Assembly (NCBI RefSeq): GCF_041088075.1
Contig: NZ_JBGCVY010000049.1
Span: forward strand, 1-64,000
DNA length: 64,000 bases
DNA from: Mucilaginibacter_A sp041088075
GTDB lineage: Bacteria > Bacteroidota > Bacteroidia > Sphingobacteriales > Sphingobacteriaceae
Reading direction: 5' to 3'
Part shown: positions 9,568-17,836 of the stretch, one piece after another
Position numbering within the stretch: position 1 is the first letter of the stretch
Layout: every line of letters begins with the position of its first letter
Made by a program: the position numbers and the translations under genes
Notes under the pieces: generated by a model
Told to the model about the DNA's origin: nothing
Databases searched by the model: none
Seen by the model: the letters and a program-made list of their open reading frames with translations, nothing else

Positions 9568-10023
9568 ATGAAAACAAAAATTTTGTATTTCCTTCTGGCC
9601 TCCGGCCTGCTTGTTTCTTTTTCTTTTGATAACCTAAAACCTCCGGCAATCCAATTAAAAGGGACCTGGCAATTGGTATCCGCAACTACGATTGCCAAAG
9701 GGAAAAGCGTAACGACGGATTACCGCAAAAACGAGCGGATGATCAAGATCATCAACGATACGCATTTTGCTTTTTTAAAGCATTCCCTTCATACAAAAAA
9801 AGATTCTTCCAACCATTTTGATGCTGGCGGCGGCGGTTATACGCTGAAAGGGAACCAATACACCGAGCATTTGGAGTATTATGCCGACAAAAACTGGGAA
9901 GGCAAAACCTTTCATTTCACCGTTAGCCTTAAAAATGACACCTTAATTCAAAAAGGCGTTGAAAAATTGGAAAAAGAAAATATTGACCGGGTGATTATTG
10001 AAAAATATATTCGTTTAAAATAA
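9568..10023 (+). CDS. Secreted lipocalin-like protein
   Basis: 151 aa with a signal peptide (MKTKILYFLLASGLLVSFSF) and then LKGTWQLVSATT. This opening strand plus a 'YRKNERMIKIINDTHFAFLKH' type segment is characteristic of lipocalin-like/DUF4488-type small beta-barrels of Bacteroidota. It ends with a run of charged strands (KGVEKLEKENIDRVIIEKY). Such proteins are exported, and their ligands are mostly unknown. It forms a single-gene unit with its own probable promoter. An element with dispersed motifs starts 40 bp past the stop. Confidence 0.72.
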   Translation: MKTKILYFLLASGLLVSFSFDNLKPPAIQLKGTWQLVSATTIAKGKSVTTDYRKNERMIKIINDTHFAFLKHSLHTKKDSSNHFDAGGGGYTLKGNQYTEHLEYYADKNWEGKTFHFTVSLKNDTLIQKGVEKLEKENIDRVIIEKYIRLK

Positions 10024-10062
10024 ATTTTTGCAGGCATTAAAAACAGAGTTTGATTAAGTTCC

Positions 10063-10344
10063 GGTTTAAATTTTGTTCAATATATTTTCCATGCTTCTTT
10101 TACCACATAAAAATCAGTGGCTCATTGTGCTTTTTGTATCGGAACGGTTTTCAAAAACAAAATTTATAGGCATAAAAATAAAGGACACACCCCTTGCCCC
10201 TCTCGAGAGGGGAACCTGCAAACGACGCCTTTCCAAACGTTAAAAAGGTAGCAAACTTTACTTCCCCTCTCGAGAGGGGTTAGGGGTGTGTCCTTTAATA
10301 AACCTTTGTGAATGAACGATATAATGAATAATAAATATTTAAAC
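10063..10344. repeat. GTTTAAA-bounded repeat element with a nested hairpin element
   Basis: The left end GTTTAAATTTTGTTCAA and the right end ATTTAAACAA enclose a motif (core at 10092, ACCACATAAAAATCAG after it) and the other characteristic end ATTTATAGGCATAAAA. Directly after that end the element is interrupted by the 119-bp hairpin repeat at 10179-10297. The interior GTGCTTTTTGTATCGG resembles the interiors of the copies at 49245 and 25078. No ORF. Confidence 0.65.
10179..10297. repeat. Hairpin repeat with CCCCTCTCGAGAGGGG palindromes
   Basis: The arms TAAAGGACACACCCC and GGGGTGTGTCCTTTA are exact reverse complements. Each arm also carries the 16-bp perfect palindrome CCCCTCTCGAGAGGGG. The centre, ending GGTAGCAAACTTTACTT, matches the centre of the copy at 21252-21366. 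A third copy is split by the cassette at 42304-43767. This is a REP-like dispersed element, probably mobilised in trans. Confidence 0.75.
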
Positions 10345-10401
10345 AACTTTTATGCTTAACTTATTTCCGATACTTCTTTTACCACCTAAAAATTACTTTC
10401 A

Positions 10402-11757
10402 TCACTGCTCGGGCTCAAAGTTGATGTCTTTTTCATCATGGATAAACAGAACGCAAACTGCGGCGCAAAACATAAAGATACCTGCCAAAACGATGGCATA
10501 AATGGCCTGATCATCAAAAAGATGTTTTACGATCAGCCCGCCAAACAAACCGTTGATAATTTGTGGTAGCGTGATGAAGAAATTAAAAATCCCCATGTAA
10601 ACGCCCATTTTTTGGGCAGGGATCGAGCCTGATAAAATAGCATAAGGCATGGCCAAAATACTGCCCCAAGCCAAGCCTATGCCAACCATAGAAACAAGCA
10701 GCAGTTTGGGGTCGTGGATAAAAAAGATAGATATTAAACCAGCACCGCCTGCAATCAACGAGAAGGCATGAGTTATTTTTCGGCTGGTCAAGCGTGCAAT
10801 TGCTGGCAGAAACAGCGCATAAATTGCCGAAACACCATTGTAAACCCCAAACAATATGCCCACCCAGTTGCCTGCATCTGCAAATTTAATGGATGAAGTA
10901 TCGTTTGGCGCTACGTGATAAATATGTTGCGCAATGGCAGGTGCCGAAAAAACCCACATCGAAAACAAAGCAAACCAGGAAAAAAACTGAACCAGGCCAA
11001 GCTGGCGCATGGTGGAAGGCATGTTTGCAAAATCCTTAAAAATGCTTAACAAGCCGCCGGATTCTAATTTGGGTTCATTGGCATGGAAAGCAGCATATTC
11101 TTCAGGAGGATATTCTTTGGTGGTAAAAATCGTCCACAAAAGGCTGCCGATCAATACAACCGCACCGGTATAAAAAGAAAAAAGCACATTGTTTGGGATA
11201 TGGTTTTGATCGGCTGTTTTAGAAATGCCCAGGTATTCAGAAAAAATATAAGGCAGCCACGAACCCATAACCGCGCCGATACCAATCAAAAAAGTTTGTA
11301 CCGAGAAGCCCAAACCGCGCTGGCTGTCCGGCAAATTATCGGCAATTAAAGCGCGGAAAGGTTCCATCGCCACGTTGAAAGAAGCGTCCATAATCATCAG
11401 CATTCCGGCGCCAACCAAAATCGGCGGTAAAATAAATGCCATAAAAGAAGCATTGGGCAAAAAGATCAAAGCTGCCGCGGCCAGCAGCCCGCCGGTTAAA
11501 AAGTAGGGTTTGCGCCGGCCTAAGCTCGTCCAGGTTTTGTCGCTGTAATGCCCGATAATGGGCTGAACGATCATGCCGGTTAAAGGTGCGGCCAGCCAGA
11601 AAAGCGATAAATGCTCTACATCGGCGCCAAAGGTTTGCAAAATGCGCGAAGCATTGCCGTTTTGCAGGGCAAAGCCAAACTGGATGCCCAGGAAGCCGAA
11701 GTTCATGTTCAATATCTGCCAAAAGGTTAATCTTGGCCGTTGTAAAACTGTTTTCAT
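10402..11757 (-). CDS. MFS sugar transporter (SLC45-like), maltodextrin locus
   Basis: 451 aa, twelve predicted membrane segments. The N-terminus FWQILNMNFGFLGIQFGFALQ and the loop GHYSDKTWTSLGRRKPYFL are typical of SLC45-like MFS proteins, which in Bacteroidota often sit with alpha-glucan genes and import maltose or malto-oligosaccharides across the inner membrane. It is the last gene of a minus-strand run pullulanase, GH13, MFS, 48 bp after the GH13 gene. A dispersed motif (core 11452) is embedded in frame as NASFMAF. Substrate is inferred from context. Confidence 0.85.
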   Translation of the reverse strand: MKTVLQRPRLTFWQILNMNFGFLGIQFGFALQNGNASRILQTFGADVEHLSLFWLAAPLTGMIVQPIIGHYSDKTWTSLGRRKPYFLTGGLLAAAALIFLPNASFMAFILPPILVGAGMLMIMDASFNVAMEPFRALIADNLPDSQRGLGFSVQTFLIGIGAVMGSWLPYIFSEYLGISKTADQNHIPNNVLFSFYTGAVVLIGSLLWTIFTTKEYPPEEYAAFHANEPKLESGGLLSIFKDFANMPSTMRQLGLVQFFSWFALFSMWVFSAPAIAQHIYHVAPNDTSSIKFADAGNWVGILFGVYNGVSAIYALFLPAIARLTSRKITHAFSLIAGGAGLISIFFIHDPKLLLVSMVGIGLAWGSILAMPYAILSGSIPAQKMGVYMGIFNFFITLPQIINGLFGGLIVKHLFDDQAIYAIVLAGIFMFCAAVCVLFIHDEKDINFEPEQ

Positions 11758-11805
11758 AAAATATAGATCATTGATGGTTTAGGTTATTTTTGGGGGGACG
11801 AAGGC

Positions 11806-13647
11806 TCATTTCAGTTCCAGCAACGTTACCGATTGGGCTGGCAAATCGAATTTGCTGATCGAGTTTAACTGCTCGCCGGTCATCACATTTAAAGCTTTGG
11901 TAAAACCATTTGTGCGTTCTGCAAAACGGTTGGTTGTAATTGTTTCCGTTTTATCGCTGCTGTTGTAGGCAACCATCACTGTTTTTTGGCCGTCGTACCT
12001 AAAATACACGTAGATATTTCCCTGCGGGATGTATTGCATCAGCTTTCCGGTTTGCAGTGCCGTGGTGTTTTTCCGGTAATTGGCCAGTTTTCTGACGTAA
12101 TTAAAAGCTTCGTTTTCTTTTTCGGTACGGCCTGAAGCAGCAAATTTATTTACTTTATCGCCTGGCCAGCCTCCCGGAAAATCCAAACGCACCAAACCAT
12201 CCGGATTGGAATAGTTTTTCATCAAAATTTCATCACCATAATACATTTGCGGGATGCCGCGCACAGTGAGCAACAACGTCATCCCGGCTTTGTACTTGTT
12301 AAAATCTTCGCCAACAACAGAGTAAAAACGGCTCATATCATGGTTATCCAAAAAAACCACGTTTCGGTTTGCATCCTGGTACATAAAATCCTGCGCCAGA
12401 ACGGAGTACAAGCGGTTCACGCCGTCCGTCCAACCAGGCTTTCCGTTCAATGCTTCGTTTATCGCCTCTTTTATTTGCCCGTCGGTAATGCCCGGTAAAT
12501 GCGTATCGAAACCACGGTTCACGGTATTTCCCTGTGTAAAATAAGCCTGGTTGGCTACTGACCAGACCAAAGTTTCACCGTAAATAGAAAAGTTAGGAAA
12601 CTCAGCCTTTACTTTTTTTGCCCAATCGGCCATGTAGGCAGCATCGTTGTAAGGATACGTGTCCAACCGAAAACCATCCAAACCGGCATATTCTATCCAC
12701 CAGATGTTGCTTTGGGTGAGGTAGTTTTGCACGTAAGGATTGTTTTCGTTCAGGTCGGCCATGCGGATATCAAACCAGCCATCCAACATGGTTTTTTTAT
12801 CGGTAAAAGAAGCATGCGGGTCCATCACCGCCGCATCGCGAAAATTGGAATTGGTGTATTTTGGCCATTGGTGAACCCAGCTTTTCATCGGCATGTCCCG
12901 GATCAGCCAGGATTCTGTGCCGATGTGGTTATGTACCAAATCTTTGATCACTTTTAAACCCATTGCGTGGCACTTTTCCACGTAAGCTTTGTACAGTTCG
13001 TTTGTGCCGAAACGCGGGTCAATTTTGTAATAATCGGTAACGGCATAACCGTGGTAAGAAGCGTGCGGTTCATCGTTTTCGATTTCCGGCGTCATCCAAA
13101 CTGCCGTTACGCCCAAATCCTTCAGATAATCCAAATGGTTCATCAAACCCTGGATATCGCCGCCGTGCCGACTGAAAATAGAATCGCGGTGCAAAACAGT
13201 TTCCTGCATAGTTTTAACCACATCGTTGGTTGGATCGCCGTTGGAGAAACGGTCAGGCATCAGCAAATAAATCAAATCTTTGCTGGTAATGCCTTGTGCC
13301 CGGTTGGCCGAAAGGTTTCGGGCTTTCAGTTCATATTTGAATTGCAAGTCAGGTTTGCCGGAAGCAGAAAAAATGATTGGGAAACTGCCGGCTTTGGTTG
13401 CCGGTGCAATTTCGAGATCTAGAAATAAATAGTTCGGGTTTTCCACTTTATTAACCCGCACCAACTTTACTCCCGGATAGTTCAGTTTTACATTTCGGGC
13501 TGCAATGTTATCGCCATGCACCAACAGTTGTAGTTTTGGGTTCTTCATTCCAACCCACCAAAAAGCCGGGTCAACCCTCGAAATTTCTGCCGCTTTTACC
13601 TGTATTGCAACTAATAAAAGCGTGATAAAAAATATAATTTTTTTCAT
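11806..13647 (-). CDS. GH13 alpha-amylase / cyclomaltodextrinase-like enzyme
   Basis: 613 aa with a signal peptide (MKKIIFFITLLLVAIQVKA) and an N-terminal Ig-like domain to about residue 115. The GH13 barrel follows. Conserved regions are visible: KDLVHNH (region I), GFRLDTYPY (region II with the nucleophile Asp), YGETLVW (acid/base Glu) and FLDNHD (region IV). The Ig domain plus HASYHGYAVTDYYKIDPRFG places it near neopullulanase/cyclomaltodextrinase enzymes such as SusA. It should hydrolyse malto-oligosaccharides in the periplasm. A motif copy at 12804 encodes HASFTD within a surface loop. Confidence 0.9.
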   Translation of the reverse strand: MKKIIFFITLLLVAIQVKAAEISRVDPAFWWVGMKNPKLQLLVHGDNIAARNVKLNYPGVKLVRVNKVENPNYLFLDLEIAPATKAGSFPIIFSASGKPDLQFKYELKARNLSANRAQGITSKDLIYLLMPDRFSNGDPTNDVVKTMQETVLHRDSIFSRHGGDIQGLMNHLDYLKDLGVTAVWMTPEIENDEPHASYHGYAVTDYYKIDPRFGTNELYKAYVEKCHAMGLKVIKDLVHNHIGTESWLIRDMPMKSWVHQWPKYTNSNFRDAAVMDPHASFTDKKTMLDGWFDIRMADLNENNPYVQNYLTQSNIWWIEYAGLDGFRLDTYPYNDAAYMADWAKKVKAEFPNFSIYGETLVWSVANQAYFTQGNTVNRGFDTHLPGITDGQIKEAINEALNGKPGWTDGVNRLYSVLAQDFMYQDANRNVVFLDNHDMSRFYSVVGEDFNKYKAGMTLLLTVRGIPQMYYGDEILMKNYSNPDGLVRLDFPGGWPGDKVNKFAASGRTEKENEAFNYVRKLANYRKNTTALQTGKLMQYIPQGNIYVYFRYDGQKTVMVAYNSSDKTETITTNRFAERTNGFTKALNVMTGEQLNSISKFDLPAQSVTLLELK

Positions 13648-13665
13648 GTTGAGCCGAGCCGGATT

Positions 13666-15666
13666 TTATTGCATTTTGTAAAGCACGCTGGCTGTGGTAG
13701 CAGGCAGGGTTAGGGTTGAAGAAGTAATTTTTTGAATACCTTTTTCATCAATATTTTCCCCGTTGCCAACCAATATCCAATTGCCCGAAGGCAGATTGAT
13801 GGTTTTATCCGTACGGTTTCCGTTCAAAAGCACCAAAATATCCTTCCACTGGTCGCTGTTGGCGTGGCCGGTCAATTGATACTGGATCAAATTAGGATCA
13901 TTCGTTTCTGTGAACTTTAAATGCTGCTGGATCATATTGGTAGTTGGCATCCGAAACGCAGGATGATTTTTTCGCAGCGCAACAAGCTGTTTGTAATAAT
14001 TAAACACACTTTTGTAAGTCTCCTTTCGGCTCCAGTCCAGTTCGTTGATGGAATCAGGGGAATTGTAAGAATTGGCAACACCTTGCTTGGTACGCAGCAT
14101 TTCAGCACCGGCATGTAAAAAAGCAACGCCTTGGGAAGTAAGCACAACAGCATTGCTCAGTTTATCCATTTTGATTAAATCCTGTTCCGAAGCATCGGGG
14201 TTACTGATTTTTAAGCGGTCAAACAAAGTATTATCATCATGGCAGGAAACGTAATTGATGGCCTGACTTGGCTGGTTTGCCCAGGGTGCTTTAGAATAGT
14301 TAACCGCCTGATAATTAATTTGCGGATGTTGGGTTGAGGCTACAATCCCAAACTTTACGCTTTCGGCCAGTCCAGGCGCACCGCTCACAAAACCTTTGGC
14401 TTTTACATCGCTGAAACCTCCTTTTAAACCGTCGCGGATATCATCGCTGAAAGCAGCTATTTCTTTTAGTTTCAAGGTATTTTTTTTGACTGCCCTTTGA
14501 TCTTCCGGCAGCGGACTTGCCCCTGCAGTCCATCCTTCGCCATAAATAAAAATAGTGGGGTCAATTTTGTGCAGCGTATCGCTGATCATATTCATCGTTT
14601 CGATATCGTGCACGCCCATCAAATCAAAACGGAAGCCATCTAAATGATATTCTTTAGCCCAATAAGCAACCGATTCGATCATAAACTTCCGCATCATAGC
14701 TTGTTCTGATGCGGTTTCGTTGCCGCAGGCCGTGGCGTTGGAGTAAGTACCATCGGGATTATGCCGGTAAAAATAGCCCGGTGCAAATTGAGTGAAGTTG
14801 GAATTGTTGATGTCGCTGGTATGGTTGTACACCACATCCAAAATTACGCGCAACCCTTTGGCGTGCAACGCCTGCACCATTTGTTTAAACTCGCGAATCC
14901 TAACGTTGCCATCATAAGGGTTGGTGGAATAACTGCCTTCCGGAACGTTATAATTCAAAGGATCGTAGCCCCAGTTGTATTGGCTGGTTTCGGGTTTGCT
15001 TTCATCAATCGAACTAAAATCAAAAGAAGGCAGCAAATGTATGTGTGTTACGCCCAGATCTTTGATATGGTCCAATCCAGTCTGTTCTCCGTTGGGGCTT
15101 TTGGTGCCAGTTTCGGTTAACCCTAAAAATTTGCCTTCATGTTGTATGCCCGAATTTTTACTGACAGACAGATCACGGATGTGCAATTCATAAATAATAA
15201 TATCTGTAAAATTTTTAAGCGCAGGCCTTTTGTCGTTCTTCCAGCCTGAAGGATTAGTAGCCGCTAAATCTACCACCATTCCTCTTTTGCCGTTTACGCC
15301 AACCGCTTTGGCATAAATATCCGGTTTTTCTAACAGCCATTTGCCGTTTTCGTTCACCTGGAAAGTATAGTATTGGTTTTTGATATTCTGGTTAACGGCC
15401 GTTTCCCAAACGCCATCATTTGCTTTTGTTAAGTTGATGGTACGCGTTGGGATTCCTCCTTGTCCGGCTGCATACAACCTCAGTTTTACTGCCGCTGCTT
15501 TTGGCGACCAAACCTTGAAAACTGTTTTTTGAGGCGAAAAACCGACGCTCAAATCCGTCCCGTTGTAAATAGGTTCAGTTTGAAAAGGAACTTGTACGGA
15601 AGCCGATTTAAACGAAACAAGCGGCATCAACGCAAAAAGCAATACAAAAGCTTTCCAGGACTTCAT
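13666..15666 (-). CDS. pulA: Type I pullulanase (GH13_14)
   Basis: 666 aa with a signal peptide (MKSWKAFVLLFALMPLVSF). A CBM48-type domain (about residues 35-130, FKVWSPKAAAVKLRLY) precedes the catalytic barrel. The pullulanase signature YNWGYDP is present, with region I DVVYNHT, region II GFRFDLMGVHD, the acid/base YGEGW and region IV YVSCHDDNTL. It cleaves alpha-1,6 branch points. It is the first gene of the operon, 18 bp upstream of the GH13 amylase, and together they would debranch and trim starch or glycogen fragments for the MFS transporter. Confidence 0.93.
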   Translation of the reverse strand: MKSWKAFVLLFALMPLVSFKSASVQVPFQTEPIYNGTDLSVGFSPQKTVFKVWSPKAAAVKLRLYAAGQGGIPTRTINLTKANDGVWETAVNQNIKNQYYTFQVNENGKWLLEKPDIYAKAVGVNGKRGMVVDLAATNPSGWKNDKRPALKNFTDIIIYELHIRDLSVSKNSGIQHEGKFLGLTETGTKSPNGEQTGLDHIKDLGVTHIHLLPSFDFSSIDESKPETSQYNWGYDPLNYNVPEGSYSTNPYDGNVRIREFKQMVQALHAKGLRVILDVVYNHTSDINNSNFTQFAPGYFYRHNPDGTYSNATACGNETASEQAMMRKFMIESVAYWAKEYHLDGFRFDLMGVHDIETMNMISDTLHKIDPTIFIYGEGWTAGASPLPEDQRAVKKNTLKLKEIAAFSDDIRDGLKGGFSDVKAKGFVSGAPGLAESVKFGIVASTQHPQINYQAVNYSKAPWANQPSQAINYVSCHDDNTLFDRLKISNPDASEQDLIKMDKLSNAVVLTSQGVAFLHAGAEMLRTKQGVANSYNSPDSINELDWSRKETYKSVFNYYKQLVALRKNHPAFRMPTTNMIQQHLKFTETNDPNLIQYQLTGHANSDQWKDILVLLNGNRTDKTINLPSGNWILVGNGENIDEKGIQKITSSTLTLPATTASVLYKMQ

Positions 15667-15995
15667 TTAATAACAATTAAAAATTAACAGACGCGTAAGC
15701 GAAGGTTTGTTTAGGTTTCTATCCGGCCCTGCGCCACTCAACCGGCGGGGCATGATATTTTTTGGCAACGCAAATAAAGGCAGCTTGCACAGCAATTACT
15801 ATTAATTTTTTCAGGTTGAAAAAAAATATCAACTTTTTGAAATGCAACCGGCTGATTAACAGGAAATCAACAGGAAAAAACTATAAAAAAATTTAAAGCA
15901 TTGATACTGTTTTTACCGGGTAAAAATTGGTGAAAGGCTAAATTTTGGAAGTAGTTTACCGAATAAAAACAAAAAAACAGCAGTATCAGTCCGGT
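15667..15995. other. Intergenic region upstream of pulA with a dispersed motif
   Basis: 329 bp without a gene. A motif variant TACTGTTTTTACCGGGTAAAA lies near 15906 in its full bipartite form. The operon promoter for pulA should be in the pulA-proximal half, but I see no confident match to the Bacteroidota consensus. Confidence 0.4.
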
Positions 15996-17597
15996 TTATT
16001 TTGAAACATCCACTGCCTGGATCGCCATAATCCGTTCTTCAAACGCCTCGCCTTGAATTAATGATTTCGCTTTCATCCGCATCTTGTACACGTAAATTGT
16101 TTTTTCCGAATATTCCAAAATCTTGGCGATGGTTGCATTATCGGTAATGCCTAAACGGACCAGGGCAAAAATCCGAAGGTCTGTTGTCAGCATTTCGTGT
16201 TCTTTTGGCCAAACCTGGTCTTCTTTCTTAAAAAAGGCATTAAAAGAAGCAATAAAGTTGGGAAATATCTTGAGGAAAACCTGATCGAACGTACGGAACA
16301 ACGCTTCCCGCTCTTTTTTGATCTGGATGGCATGGATAATTGCCGGAATATCTTCGTACTTTCTAACCGACAATTTCATGTCCACCGAACGTTTCAGTTT
16401 CTCCAATTTAAGAATGTAACCGGAAATCAGGTCGAAAAAGTAACCGATATATTCTTCTTTGATGTGCGTGTCTTCTGTCAGTTTACGGTTGATAATTTCC
16501 AGTTTTGCATTCGTGTCGGCAATAATCTTTTCTTTCGCCCGCAAATCTTTCAACTGTTTAAACAGCTCGACAGAAACCAAAACAAGCAGCAGCGTTAAAA
16601 CGGTGGTAGAAACTAAGTAGATCAGAAAGCGTGCCTTTTCTTTTTCCGTCAAACTTAAATTCTGTGCGGCAATAATGGGCAAAACCGAACTGATCTGTAC
16701 CTGCCGCTGCCTGGCGCCGTAAAATTCGGCATCGTTCATCGCCTGCTGCATGTACTGGTAAGCGTTTTTTACATCGCCGTTTTTGTACAGGTTTTCGGCA
16801 AGCCAGAACAAAGCCAGGGTTTCTTTGGTAGAGGTTTGAATGTCGTTGATTACTGCTTTAACCATCATTTCATCCGCTTTTTGCTGCTGGCCAGTGGCAA
16901 AATAAGCATTGCCCAAAGTGGAGGCAACAATAGCAATTTGATGCTGCGTTAAATGGTGGTGGTTCAACAAGTTTTCAAAACCGGCCTCGGCATTTTGGTA
17001 CTTGCCGTTTTTATATTGCTGGTAATTGATATAGTAATCATGCTCGTACGAACCTGGTTTGCTCAACAAAATTACCGAATCTAAATACTTGTTGGCCAAG
17101 CGGTTGTAGTAAGGCGTATAATGCAGATCGTGGTTAAAAGCGGCAATATCATAATGGGCGCGGGCCAACAAAGCATAATAATCAAACCGCGAACTGTCAG
17201 TCAAAAAACGGGAATTTACGGTGTGCAAAACCTCAAAAGTTTCCCTGAACATGCCTGCCGAAAGCAGGATAAAACCCAGTTTTACTTTACTGTCGGCTTC
17301 TTTTGCCGGGTTTTTTAATAACTGACTTAAAGCCTGCAATTTATCGGCATAAACAAAAGCCGAATCATATTGGTAGGATTTGTACTGATCGTATAACTGC
17401 GTACATAAGTTAAACCGGTTTTGGGGATCGGATGAAGAAACACTGTAAAATTGGTTCCTTAATTTACGGATAACCGCTTCTTTCTGCTTATCGTAATTGC
17501 TTTTTTTGCTCAATTCCTGGTCAAGCTGTTTAAAACCATCTGCAAACCCATCCAACGTTTTCGTTAGCAATAAGATCAAAAGAACCAGGTTCCGCAT
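15996..17597 (-). CDS. TPR-containing membrane regulator with C-terminal HTH (DUF6377-type)
   Basis: About 533 aa from the Met at 17597, which begins a signal segment (MRNLVLLILLLTKTLDG). TPR-like helical repeats fill residues 30-310 (KAYQYMQQAMNDAEFYGARQ region). One membrane helix follows (FLIYLVSTTVLTLLLVLVSV), then a coiled coil and a LuxR-like HTH at the end (RIFALVRLGITDNATIAKIL). This arrangement is common for Bacteroidota regulators beside glycan genes. It sits immediately upstream of the pullulanase operon on the same strand, so control of that operon is likely but inferred. A motif copy at 16241 encodes IASFNAF. Confidence 0.75.
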   Translation of the reverse strand: MRNLVLLILLLTKTLDGFADGFKQLDQELSKKSNYDKQKEAVIRKLRNQFYSVSSSDPQNRFNLCTQLYDQYKSYQYDSAFVYADKLQALSQLLKNPAKEADSKVKLGFILLSAGMFRETFEVLHTVNSRFLTDSSRFDYYALLARAHYDIAAFNHDLHYTPYYNRLANKYLDSVILLSKPGSYEHDYYINYQQYKNGKYQNAEAGFENLLNHHHLTQHQIAIVASTLGNAYFATGQQQKADEMMVKAVINDIQTSTKETLALFWLAENLYKNGDVKNAYQYMQQAMNDAEFYGARQRQVQISSVLPIIAAQNLSLTEKEKARFLIYLVSTTVLTLLLVLVSVELFKQLKDLRAKEKIIADTNAKLEIINRKLTEDTHIKEEYIGYFFDLISGYILKLEKLKRSVDMKLSVRKYEDIPAIIHAIQIKKEREALFRTFDQVFLKIFPNFIASFNAFFKKEDQVWPKEHEMLTTDLRIFALVRLGITDNATIAKILEYSEKTIYVYKMRMKAKSLIQGEAFEERIMAIQAVDVSK

Positions 17598-17735
17598 CAA
17601 AAAAATTTTAACAGGATACAAAATTAAGCTTTATTTAAGTTGATTACGAGCCGGCCACAAACGATAAAATTTGCAAACAGCGTTTCAAAAACCGGTTTTA
17701 CCAGCAGTTTATAACTAAAAAAGCACGGTTTTATT

Positions 17736-17836
17736 CTATGCTTCTTTTACGGCATAAAAATCAATACGGATGTTAGCAAGGCTACAAATTAAACCTGTTT
17801 TTGTAATTGTGCTGATGCTTCTTTTACCGGGTAAAA
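17736..17836. repeat. Two dispersed motif copies downstream of ligD
   Basis: Cores at 17739 (followed by CGGCATAAAAATCA) and 17816 (followed by CCGGGTAAAATTA), both in plus orientation. The distal A/T segment of the second overlaps the ligD stop codon at 17837-17839. Confidence 0.6.

Noticed and set aside
10164..10346. 60-aa minus-strand open frame
   Set aside because: It is translation of the hairpin repeat.
15667..15995. Operator of the maltodextrin operon
   Set aside because: No convincing palindrome near the pulA start; regulation is left as inference from the adjacent regulator.
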